From the NCBI RefSeq assembly GCF_001553195.1, contig NZ_CP014281.1:682001-746000 (forward strand): a stretch of 64,000 nt of DNA, written 5' to 3'. Positions within the stretch are counted from its first letter, which is position 1. Each line of letters opens with the position of its first letter. The DNA is from Mycoplasmopsis canis PG 14. Lineage in GTDB: Bacteria; Bacillota_I; Bacilli_A; Mycoplasmatales; Metamycoplasmataceae. The translations under genes were made by a program, and so were the position numbers. The notes under the pieces were generated by a model that had not been told where the DNA came from, searched no databases, and saw only the letters and a list, made by a program, of their open reading frames with translations. This document shows positions 1-12,615 of this stretch, one piece after another.

Positions 1-596
1 AAGGCTACTATTGATATTAATTCATCTTTTTCTTCATAATATTTTAGCAGTGGTTGCGTTTGTTCTTGATAAATTTTTAACCTATTTTTAATTTTCTCTG
101 GGTTATCATCTTCTCTAGTTATTAATGCTGATCCATCAATATCGCAAACACCTTCTATTTTAGAAGGCTGGAATTTAACATGATAACCAGTACCGCATTG
201 AGAACACATTCTTCTACCGCTTAATCTTTCAATAATAACCTCGTGTGGTACTGTTAATTGGATAGTTTTAAAATCAAAATCTTTTTGGTTTTTTAAAAAC
301 TCAGCTTGAGCAATTGTTCTTGGAAATCCATCAAGTATGAAGTATTTTCCTTCATTTTTTAATTTTGTAATAGCATTAAGCACTATCTCGTTTGTTACTT
401 CATCAGGAACATATCCACCTGAATGAACATAGAACTCAACTTTCTTACCTAACTCAGCAGTTTTATTTTTAATTTCGTTTCTAAAAATATTACCTGTTGA
501 TAAGTGTATTAAATTTGTTTCTTGAGCAATAATACCAGCAACTGTTCCTTTTCCAGCTCCAGGTTCACCCATAAAAATTAAATTAGTTTTTATCAT
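1..596 (-). CDS. adk: Adenylate kinase (partial, C-terminus outside window)
   Basis: Cytoplasmic enzyme that interconverts ATP+AMP and 2 ADP. The N-terminus shows the P-loop GEPGAGKGT, followed by the AMP/lid motif LDGFPRT. The lid carries a zinc-type knuckle, CSQC then CDID, typical of Gram-positive-type enzymes. About 198 residues are present; the family is usually 210-220, so only the end is missing. The ATG overlaps the end of secY (ATGATAA, where TGA is the last Trp codon of SecY), so the two genes are translationally coupled, the usual secY-adk arrangement. Confidence 0.95.
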   Translation of the reverse strand, partial: MIKTNLIFMGEPGAGKGTVAGIIAQETNLIHLSTGNIFRNEIKNKTAELGKKVEFYVHSGGYVPDEVTNEIVLNAITKLKNEGKYFILDGFPRTIAQAEFLKNQKDFDFKTIQLTVPHEVIIERLSGRRMCSQCGTGYHVKFQPSKIEGVCDIDGSALITREDDNPEKIKNRLKIYQEQTQPLLKYYEEKDELISIVA

Positions 597-2020
597 AATA
601 ATCCCTCGTCTTTTTTGATTTGATCATCACCTAAATCAGCTAGTTCCACATTTTTATAAGTTTCTTTCTTGGCTAATGAAAGTTTATGTGATTTTCTTCT
701 CGCTTGTAATTGACTAACAGTTTCTAAAGCAGTTGATACAAGAATCATTAAACTAGTTCCTCCGAAAGCTATACTTTGAGGTAATATACCAGTCATGATT
801 TGTACGAATTGCATACTTGCCAATATAACTAAGTAAAAAGCTGAAAATACACTCAATCTAAATACAACTGCTATTAAGTAATCTTGAGTATCCTCACCAG
901 GACGTACACCAGGTATATATGTAGAGTTTTTAGTAAAGTCCTCAGCTACCTTATCTACTTTTGATTGTTGAATACCCATAAGAAGAGAAAATACAAAAAC
1001 AATACCTACTAAAAGACTAAAACCTAATGGAGCGGTAAATTGTAAATTAATATTAATTCATTGTTTAGCAGCATTTGTGTCTGGTAATATATTTGCGATC
1101 ATTGAAGGGAATGAAAGCACCATCATCGCAAAAATAATTGGCATAATTCCACCAGGATTTAGTTTTATTGGTAACTTTCCTATTTCTTTCTTTGTTTTTG
1201 ATCTACCAGCACCAACTTGTTGAATTGGGATGTGTCTTTCCGCAACATAAACAATTGCTATAATTAATAGAATTAATAAATATGCAAATATATAAGCAAT
1301 AAAGCTTAAAATACTTGATGTTAAACTGTTTCCCTTTAAGTCACCAATATAATAAATATACGCTGATTGAAATTGAAACGGAAGTCTTGAAGCTATACCT
1401 GTAAAAATGATTAAACTTGTTCCGTTTCCAATTCCTTTATTTGTTATTTGCTCAGAAATAAATAAAGCAAATAATGAAGCGGCAGTTAATATCATTGGAA
1501 CCAAGAAATAAACAATTGTACTTTCTGAAAAAGCATCAGTACCTACTATTTGTATGAAGCTTGATCTTTGATTTCCACTTGATAAAGATCTTGTAAGAAA
1601 AACTGCTTGCGGGTAAGCTATTATTAATGTTACAAATCTTGTAATAACATTTATTTTTTTTCTTCCTTGTGGTCCTGATTGACTCATTTTATAAATTGGT
1701 GGTACCAATTTAGATTGTAAAATCATCATTATTAATGAAGCGTTAATAAAAGGACTTATACCTAAAGCAAATAATGAAAATTGACGTAATCCTCCACCAC
1801 CAATTAAATTTAGTGTATTTAAAAATGAATTATCATTAATTTGATTGATGTTCGCCACTTTGATAAAAGGTGCGGTAATAGTTGTTCCTAGAACAAAAAT
1901 TATTAATAAGATTGATGTATAAATACCTTTTTTTAAGATTTCTCTTTTGCTTCAAAATTCTTTTCAATTATTACTAAATTTATAACCAAATTTAGATAAT
2001 GTAAATATTAAATTTTGCAA
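590..2020 (-). CDS. secY: Preprotein translocase channel subunit SecY
   Basis: Central membrane pore of the Sec system, 476 residues with many hydrophobic helices. SecY hallmarks are visible: GLRQFSLFALGISPFINAS near the N-terminus, GNGTSLIIF, and the IPIQ loop with GRSK. Two TGA codons (1058-1060 and 593-595) are read as Trp. I chose the TTG at 2020 because it follows AGGAG by 5 nt and recovers the cytoplasmic N-terminus and first helix; an in-frame ATT just before it is less likely. SecY normally follows rplO, but here rplO lies about 26 kb away and a methyltransferase terminator sits directly upstream. Confidence 0.95.
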
Positions 2021-2047
2021 AATGTCTCCTTAATTAATACATATTTA

Positions 2048-2053
2048 ATTATA
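2048..2053 (-). promoter_or_regulatory. Probable secY-adk promoter (-10 TATAAT)
   Basis: A perfect TATAAT on the minus strand lies about 28 bp before the secY start, directly after the U-tract of the methyltransferase terminator. No convincing -35 box is visible. It would give secY-adk its own transcript, which is needed because the genes are no longer behind rplO. Confidence 0.5.
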
Positions 2054-2098
2054 TAAAAAAATATTGTTTTTTCTAATAGTTTATGAAAAAGCAATATT
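2053..2098 (-). terminator. Intrinsic terminator after the methyltransferase gene
   Basis: On the minus strand a 14-bp stem with one G-U type mismatch (AATATTGC.. paired with ..ACAATATT) has an 11-nt loop and is followed by seven T. It separates the restriction-modification genes from secY. Confidence 0.75.
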
Positions 2099-2146
2099 AT
2101 TATTTTTAATATATAAAAATACTTAATTATTTAAAAATGATACTTG

Positions 2147-3397
2147 CTAATTTTTATCTTTAAAATCATCTTTTTTAAAATACAAATCCCATTTTTCTTC
2201 TAAGGTTTTTGCTATATTGTACGCTAATAAACAAGGGACTGCATTGCCAATTATTTTATATGCTGAGCTTGCACTAACTGGTACATATTCACCGCTTTTA
2301 GCGAGAATAAATTGAAAATCATCAGGAAATGTTTGTAATCTTGCACACTCTCTAACTGTTAATCTTCTTTCTTTCATACCTTTCTTTATCTCTTCTATTT
2401 TTTCTCCACCATTTTCTATTTTTAATCTTCTAAACTCTATATTTCCATGATGCTCAGAACGTATTGTAGGTGATACAAACTTACTTTTAACTTCTTTATT
2501 TCCTTGACCTTTTGAAATTTTCGCTTTCGAATACATTTGTTGTGATAAATCTTTTGTTTTGTCAGGTTCTAATAATTCAATGAATGCATCATCAGTTGTT
2601 ACAAATGGAGATAGTTCTATGTTTCTTATATCAAAATTATGTGTTGGTTTTGGATAAGGATTATAGTCATCATTATTTTCTAGATTATTCAAAGCTTCAA
2701 TAGTTTTGTAATTTAAAGCGCTTTTTTTAAAACCATAAAAGAATACTCTTTCTCTAGATTGCGGAACTCCATAATTAGCTGCTTGCAATACTTTAGCAGG
2801 TATAACAATGTATTCTTCATTCGCTGAGTTTGAAAAATCTTTTTCAATAATTTTCTTAGCATCTTTTAGATTTACTAACCCTTTTACATTTTCTGCTATA
2901 AACACTAATGGTTTAACAATTCCTACAACTTCTTTCATTCATAAGTATAATTGTCCTCTATTTTCTGTTTTTTGGTCAAAATCCTTTGTATTATTGTGAC
3001 TTCTTTTTGAATTAAACCCTTCTCTTTTGCCAGCAACAGAAAAGTCTTGGCAAGGAAATCCTCCTGTTATAACATCGATATTTTCTGGAAAAATTTTTAC
3101 CCCTTTATTATGTTTCTTTACTAAATTAACAATACTTTCTAATTTATAAATATTATCTTTCGGATTCATATAATTCATTCATGCATGCATAGCTGAAGGG
3201 TTAATATCATTAGCAAAAACAGTGTTAAAAATTGTTGACTTCAATTCTATTCAGTTATCTTCTTCTTTTTCTATTCAGTCTGGGTGTAATTCTTTGTTTA
3301 CTGATTTTTTTAAAACCTTAAAACCACCATGAAAACCTAAATCCATACCACCAGCACCACTAAAAAGTGATAATACTCTTTTAGTTTTTATTTTCAT
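2147..3397 (-). CDS. C5-cytosine DNA methyltransferase
   Basis: 416-residue type II modification enzyme that transfers a methyl group from SAM to cytosine C5. All main motifs are present in order: I (SLFSGAGGMDLGF, residues ~9-21), IV with the catalytic Cys (GGFPCQDFSVAG), VI (ENVKGL), VIII (QSRERV), IX (RECARLQTFPDDF) and X (IGNAVP). Several in-frame TGA codons are read as Trp. The start has AGGAG a few bases upstream. The variable region between VIII and IX should set the target sequence, which I cannot predict. It lies 55 bp downstream of a gene that looks like its partner endonuclease. Confidence 0.93.
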
Positions 3398-3452
3398 CTT
3401 TTATTTCTCCTATGGTTCTTCTTAGATAATTCTTAAAAATTAACTTTTGATC

Positions 3453-4256
3453 TTTATTTCAATTTTCATATTTTAATAAAAAATTTAGTAAGAAAAATCT
3501 AATGTATGTATAAAATCATTTTTCATTTTTCTTTTTATTTATTAGAATGTCACTTCATTCATTAATTAAAATATTTTTAAAATATGAATCACATGAAAAA
3601 CAACTTGTATTATTCTTAGAAATCATAAAGTTATTACCTTTTACTAATTCTTCATAATTAATTTTACTTTTTTCTTTTAAGTTTTTAAAAGAAATAATTG
3701 GTCTGATTTGTCTATCTGGAAATGTAGTTGTATTTGTTAAAGCATCAATATATAAACCAATGCAAATATCTATAAAATTATTTTTTCTCAATATAAATAT
3801 TAACCATAAATCGTTTTTTATTTTAGAAATACTGGATCCAAACATGGTGAAACTATCTTTTCTTGTTTTAATTTCAATTTCTTTAACAAAAATTTGATTA
3901 TTGTAATTTATTTCAATTGTAATATCATTTTTTTCTTTCATTTTATTGTTATTAATTTTAAATTCTAAAAATTTCAATATTATTGGATTATCAGTGAAAA
4001 GTTTTTTGTAAAATACATTTTTTTCTTTTAATAACCAATTTTTAAAATCGATAAATGAATTCTTGAGTTCATCAATTATTATTTCTTTTAATTCGAAATC
4101 TAAATTAGCTTCGCCATTTTGATATTTTATTTTTTTAAATCTTACTATTTTAATTTCTTTTAACAAATATTTATTAAAAAAATACATAAATAGATAAAAT
4201 AAAGTGTCTATTTTTTCTTTTGTATTCATATAACATAGATAACATTTTTTTATCAA
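3453..4256 (-). CDS. Putative type II restriction endonuclease
   Basis: Up to 267 residues, rich in Lys, Ile and Asn; a start at Met10 (4229) is equally possible. I do not recognise the family. A strand-forming stretch with ITIEINYNN and then EIEIKTRKDS has the spacing of a PD-(D/E)xK nuclease core (acidic residue, then E-x-K). A C-terminal CFSC pair is also present. Position directly upstream of a C5 methyltransferase on the same strand is the main support for a restriction role. Two TGA codons near the 3' end are read as Trp. Function is inferred, not shown. Confidence 0.55.
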
Positions 4257-4267
4257 AGAAACTAAAA

Positions 4268-4293
4268 AAATAAAAAAACGCTCCTAATGGAGC
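4268..4293 (-). terminator. rRNA operon terminator
   Basis: Minus-strand hairpin GCTCC-ATTA-GGAGC followed by a T-rich run, about 60 bp past the mature 23S end. It closes the rRNA transcript before the putative restriction gene. Confidence 0.8.
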
Positions 4294-4295
4294 TT

Positions 4296-4349
4296 GTTCT
4301 CTGAAAACTGAATAGTAAATAATAATCTATTAAAATGTCTTGAATACAT
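4296..4349 (-). other. 3' half of the 23S precursor processing stem
   Basis: Two segments (4296-4319 and 4329-4349) are complementary to 7377-7397 and 7266-7287 in the 16S-23S spacer. Together they form the long double strand that brackets the 23S precursor and would be cut by RNase III. Confidence 0.75.
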
Positions 4350-4351
4350 TT

Positions 4352-7238
<2,887 letters not shown>

Positions 7239-7527
7239 AAGATCAATATTTTCCTATTGTTGTTGATGTATTCAAAGACATTTTAATAAATTATTTAAAA
7301 AATAATTACTCGGTATCACAAAACAAATTGACTAATTTATTTTTATTGATGTCGTTGTTATATTAATTTATCTTTACTATTCAGTTTTCAAAGAACAAAG
7401 AGAGAAATTCTCTCAAAACTAGATATACTGTCGGGTTATCTCGACACATGACATTTAAAATAATAATTGATAACCATGTAAAATAGGTAATTGTTACTAA
7501 AATGAATTGTAACTTAATGTACTCCGT
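7239..7527 (-). other. 16S-23S intergenic spacer
   Basis: 289 bp without a tRNA gene. It holds the 5' half of the 23S processing stem (7266-7287 and 7377-7397), the 3' half of the 16S processing stem (7415-7453), and a boxA-like GTTCTTTGA element (minus strand, around 7389-7397) that resembles rRNA antitermination signals. Confidence 0.8.
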
Positions 7528-9041
<1,514 letters not shown>

Positions 9042-9044
9042 GAC

Positions 9045-9079
9045 TGTCATGTTTTGTGTATATCTAGTTTTCAAAGAAC
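9045..9079 (-). promoter_or_regulatory. 16S leader: processing stem and boxA-like element
   Basis: TGTCATGT (9045-9052) and GTATATCTAGTTTT (9058-9071) are complementary to 7446-7453 and 7415-7428, giving the 16S precursor stem. The adjacent minus-strand AGTTCTTTGA is a boxA-like antitermination signal, repeated in the 16S-23S spacer. Confidence 0.7.
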
Positions 9080-9108
9080 TTCATTCGCTTATTTAAAAGC
9101 GCAAGATT

Positions 9109-9136
9109 ATTATAACACATAAAAAAAATATCAAAG
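9109..9136 (-). promoter_or_regulatory. rRNA operon promoter
   Basis: Perfect -10 TATAAT on the minus strand (9109-9114). The -35 region reads CTTTGA (16-bp spacer) or TTTGAT (15-bp spacer). Transcription should start near 9102, about 60 nt before mature 16S. The -35 region lies inside the target duplication of the IS1202-like element, and an IS30-like element begins at 9157, about 20 bp further upstream. Confidence 0.8.
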
Positions 9137-9156
9137 AAATAATTTTATTTTTTTAA
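9125..9156. repeat. 36-bp target duplication, rRNA-side copy (first 32 bp)
   Basis: Identical to the first 32 bp of 12503-12538 on the far side of the IS1202-like element. The rest of this copy was separated by the IS30-like insertion and continues at 10624-10640. It contains the rRNA -35 region. Confidence 0.85.
9144..9156. repeat. 13-bp IS30 target duplication, left copy
   Basis: TTTATTTTTTTAA, repeated exactly at 10624-10636 on the other side of the IS30-like element. It falls at positions 20-32 of the older 36-bp duplication. Confidence 0.8.
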
Positions 9157-9341
9157 TGAATATTCTAAAAGTCATTTGCAAGGATGTAATAAAAAAACTG
9201 TAAAATAATTTTATCAAATTTTAAATTTACAAAAAGGTATAGGAAAATAGAAAACTTTAAAAGTTTTCTCGCCGCTTTTGCTTACTTTTTCAAAAAGTAA
9301 GGCTCCCTTGTCTGAAATCAAGGGCGGGGGGTTAAAATAAT

Positions 9342-10514
9342 CTAAGGTTGATTAATAATTTTTCTATAGTTATTTATTCATTCCATCATAAAATCAATTT
9401 CTTCTTGAGTATAATTGTCAAGACTTTTACCTTTAGGAATAAAATACCTTATTAATCTATGCATATTTTCAATGGAGCCTTTTTGCCATGAACTATATGG
9501 AAGACATTTGAACAATCTGTCTTTAGGAATGATTTTGTGTAATAAAACATTTTCCTTACCATTATCGACAGTTAAGGATTTAATATTTAAACCAAACTTT
9601 TTAATCATATTATTTAAAGCTTGATGAATATATTTTGAACCTCTTTTGGTTATTGTAGCATATGACTTTCTAGTTTGTCTTTCTAACAAAGTTACTAAAC
9701 ACTTTTTATCATCAATTTTGCCCATTACAGTATCAAGTTCGTAATGGCCCATTTCTGATCTATCGTTAATATAATTTGGTCTCTTAGTTATTTCGGTAGC
9801 GTTATTCAATGTTACTAATTTAGTCTTCTTGGTTGTTTTCCTAATATATTTACCTTCTGATTTTCTAATTATATGTTCATAATCTAGATAAAATGGTAAG
9901 GATTGCATCTTTTTATACACTGAACTAACAGAAGGGCTAAAGCCAATGTGAGATTTCTTAAAAGAATTTACCAAAAACTTTACAGAAGTTTTTGGCATCT
10001 TTTCTTTAATATTTCTTTTGATTTTGTATTTATTATATTTATGTCTAATATCATTTCAATACTCTTTAAATGGTTCTCATTTTTCTTGTAACTTAGTATT
10101 TCTGAAAAACAATCTTGAGTATCTATAATCCAATAAATGATCGTATATTTTAGAAAAATGAATAACTTTAACCTTAGTGACTCTTTTAAAACAATTGTTA
10201 CATTGAAATCTTTGATATTTTAATAAATCTTTAGAATGTTTACTAGTCATAAGATCAATTTTGTTTTTTATTGTTCTCACATCTCTTTTTATTTTTCTAG
10301 AGGCTTTTTGAATTGATATACCTTGGCTAATTTCAAATAAAGCATTATAAATTGAATCAATATCCATTTGTTTTTTCTGTAAATTTCTAGTTAGTTCTAA
10401 TTTTCCTTGAAACTTTCAAATAGTATCAATATTTTCTGCAATTTCATAATGAGTATATTTATTTTCTTTCTTTGATTGATCAAAAATACAAATTCATTTT
10501 CCTAAATTTTTCAT
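9342..10514 (-). CDS. IS30-family transposase, copy 1
   Basis: 390-residue DDE transposase reading several TGA codons as Trp. The N-terminal third has helix-turn-helix character (IQKASRKIKRDVRTIKNKI). The catalytic region shows the IS30 signature GHYELDTVMGK (first Asp), SLTVDNGKE (second Asp) and WQKGSIENMHRLIRYFIPKG (Glu). Length and motif spacing are normal for IS30 members. The start ATG at 10514 gives the full N-terminus. No frameshift or TAA/TAG interrupts it, so it looks functional. Confidence 0.9.
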
Positions 10515-10577
10515 TATAATATTAATGTATCCTTTCTTGTTTTTGCACATTTATTTTATTACAGGATACATAAAAAC

Positions 10578-10612
10578 AAAGTCATATGCATGTTCAACTT
10601 GCATATGACTTT
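10578..10612. repeat. Palindrome at the IS30 right end
   Basis: A 13-bp stem (AAAGTCATATGCA paired with TGCATATGACTTT) with a 9-nt loop. Its outer arm is the terminal inverted repeat itself. It could block transcripts entering the transposase gene or act as a transposase binding site. The same structure occurs in copy 2 at 47660-47694. Confidence 0.75.
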
Positions 10613-10623
10613 TCTAATTAATA

Positions 10624-10640
10624 TTTATTTTTTTAAAAAA
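10624..10640. repeat. IS30 right 13-bp duplication plus end of the 36-bp duplication
   Basis: The first 13 bp repeat 9144-9156. All 17 bp equal positions 20-36 of the 36-bp duplication at 12503-12538, which shows that the IS30-like element landed inside a pre-existing duplication. Confidence 0.8.
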
Positions 10641-12502
10641 GTGTGTAATAACATATATTTTGAGCCACATATTAATCTCATATAAAATGAGCCTATTTAA
10701 CAGGAAAGTGGTATAAATTATTTATGAAAATAACACACAACTTATTTAAGTATAAAAATTTAACAAAATTTGAAATAAAAAAACAACAATCTTTAAAATT
10801 GATTGCTGAAAATATCGAAAAATCTTTATCTTATCTTAGCTTGATTACAAACCTTAGTTTATCAACTGTAAAAAGATATAAAAAAGTTATTAAAAGCAAA
10901 AAAGAAATTGTTGTCTCACATAAAAATAAATATCATCAAAGAAATTACAAAATAACTGATGCAGAAATAGAATTAGTCTTTAAAAATTATTTAGAAACAT
11001 GTCAGTTTATTTTGAATAGAGATCTAACAAATAATCAACTTTCAATTAAAACATACTTTAATTCTGAGTATGGTTCTTTTATAAGAGAAAAAATTTCTTA
11101 CAAAACTTTAGTTAAGAGATTTAATCAATTAGGTTTATTTAATATACATACAACCAAAAGAGGAAGAAAGATTGCAAGATTATCAAAGAAAAAAACCTCA
11201 GAAGATATAACATTGATATTAAAAAATTATTATCAACAGATTAAACAAAATGAAAAACAAAGACAAGTTTTAAATCTAAAGAAAAATCTAAAATTCGGCG
11301 AAATTGTTGAGATTGATGCACAACTTGAACCATACTTAAAAAATGATAAACCATTATATCTTTATCATGCAATAGATGTAGCAACAGGAACATTGTTAGC
11401 GGTATGATTTGAAGAACAAGAAACAACATTAGGATATCAAAGACTACTAGAAATTGTATTTAAAAAGTATGGATTCCCAAAGAAAATCTATACTGATAAA
11501 AGAAGAAGTTTTTGAGGAAACGAAAACACACAAACAGTCTTTGAAAAAGTTTTAAATAAAAAGGGAATAGAAGTACTAAGTTCATCAAATCCAAAACATA
11601 AACCACATGTTGAAAGATCTTTTAGGACATCACTAGACCAATATCCGTTACTTATTCACAAAAACGGATATAAAAATATTGATGATTTGAAGAAAAATAA
11701 TGAAGTATTTCAAAATTATTACAATATCAGGAATAAAAAAATAATTTCTAAACAAAATGTTTTTCAAAAAGAGGGAAAGAAAAACGGCAATTGAGCCGTT
11801 GATTTAGAGATTAATAGAAAAGTTTTAAATGGTGTTGTTAGATACCAAGGTAAAAATTACGCAGCCTTTGATATGTATAACAAAAGAATTATCTTCCCTT
11901 ATAATTCTGACGTTTTATTAGTGCATTCTTCGGATGATAATTTGTATTTTAAATATAATGATAAAAAATACTTTGCTAAGGAACCTAACGGAAAATATCT
12001 AAGTTTAACAGAAATGTGAGCTTTAGAGAAAGGATTAGATTACTCTATTCCAGCCGTAGGGAAACTAGCATTTATCTATAATAAAACAAATTCGTTTTTT
12101 AAAACTCTTGAATTATATATCTCAAAATTTAATAGTATTTCCGTGAATGCCCAAGATAGTAATCTTGAAGCTAATAAAATCATGTCCGAATACTTAAGCA
12201 TACTCCGAGCATTGCACAGAAGCATCAATGATGATATAAGAATTGATGCATAATAATTTTAATATTTTTTATGAAAATTTTAAAAATAAAAATTGCTCTT
12301 TTGATGTAGGGAAATTTAGAAAAAATGCGTAAATTTATAAATTTAAAAAAGCAAAAAATAAAAAAATTTTTTTGCATAAGTTTTTTGCCACTTTTTTTAA
12401 AAAAAGTGCACACCTCTATAAATAAAAAATGAAAAAACATTTAACTCCTAAATAAGGAGTTAAATGTTCAAAAAATAAGCTCAAAATACATGTTATTCTA
12501 CA
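10641..12502 (+). mobile_element. IS1202-like (ISNCY) insertion sequence, copy 1
   Basis: A 1862-bp element with about 24-bp terminal inverted repeats: left TGTGTAATAACAT..., right reading TGTAGAATAACAT... on the opposite strand (21 of 24 match). It is flanked by 36-bp direct repeats. It holds one transposase gene. A hairpin near the right end (12436-12468), with a T-run on the minus strand, should stop transcripts entering from outside. Copy 2 at 44342-46203 differs by only a few bases. Confidence 0.88.
10724..12253 (+). CDS. IS1202-like transposase, copy 1
   Basis: 509 residues with TGA as Trp; no other stop interrupts it. An N-terminal helix-turn-helix region (TNLSLSTVKRYKK) is followed by an integrase-like core: EIDAQLEPYL (first Asp), YLYHAIDVATGTLLA, IYTDKRRSF (second Asp) and KHKPHVERSFRT (Glu). 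This pattern matches the IS1202 group, where the core reads D..., AIDDATG, TDRR and the ERLF-type Glu motif. The family call is from memory of those motifs. The C-terminal third is not recognised. Confidence 0.85.
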
Positions 12503-12538
12503 AAAATATCAAAGAAATAATTTTATTTTTTTAAAAAA
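12503..12538. repeat. 36-bp target duplication, distal copy
   Basis: Intact copy of the sequence next to the rRNA promoter (9125-9156 plus 10637-10640). As a result a second, probably unused, copy of the rRNA -35 region now sits 3.4 kb from the operon. Confidence 0.85.
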
Positions 12539-12615
12539 GATATTTGCTCAAAAAATAATTTAAAAAATATAAAAAAGAAGTTTAATAAAATATTTTTTAA
12601 GTTAATATTCTATAT

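Larger units (their letters stand above)
9157..10623 (-). mobile_element. IS30-family insertion sequence, copy 1
   Basis: A 1467-bp element, essentially identical to the copy at 46239-47705. Its ends carry imperfect inverted repeats: CTAAAAGTCATTTGCAAG near the left end and TAGAAAAGTCATATGCAAG at the right. Boundaries come from comparing the two copies and their 13-bp direct repeats. Three hairpins lie between the transposase stop and the left end (about 9249-9269, 9281-9301 and 9305-9324) and should limit transcription out of the element toward the rRNA genes. The right end is a near-perfect palindrome (10578-10612). Confidence 0.88.

Noticed and set aside
590-2020. secY and many other genes seeming to be split or frameshifted
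   Set aside because: The breaks are TGA codons read as Trp; frames continue on both sides and conserved motifs span them.
11241-11429. Minus-strand frame inside the IS1202-like transposase
   Set aside because: Shadow of the transposase gene on the other strand; no motif or ribosome site.
9157-12502. A composite transposon made of the two insertion sequences
   Set aside because: The two elements differ, have separate duplications, and their order differs between the loci, so each moved on its own.
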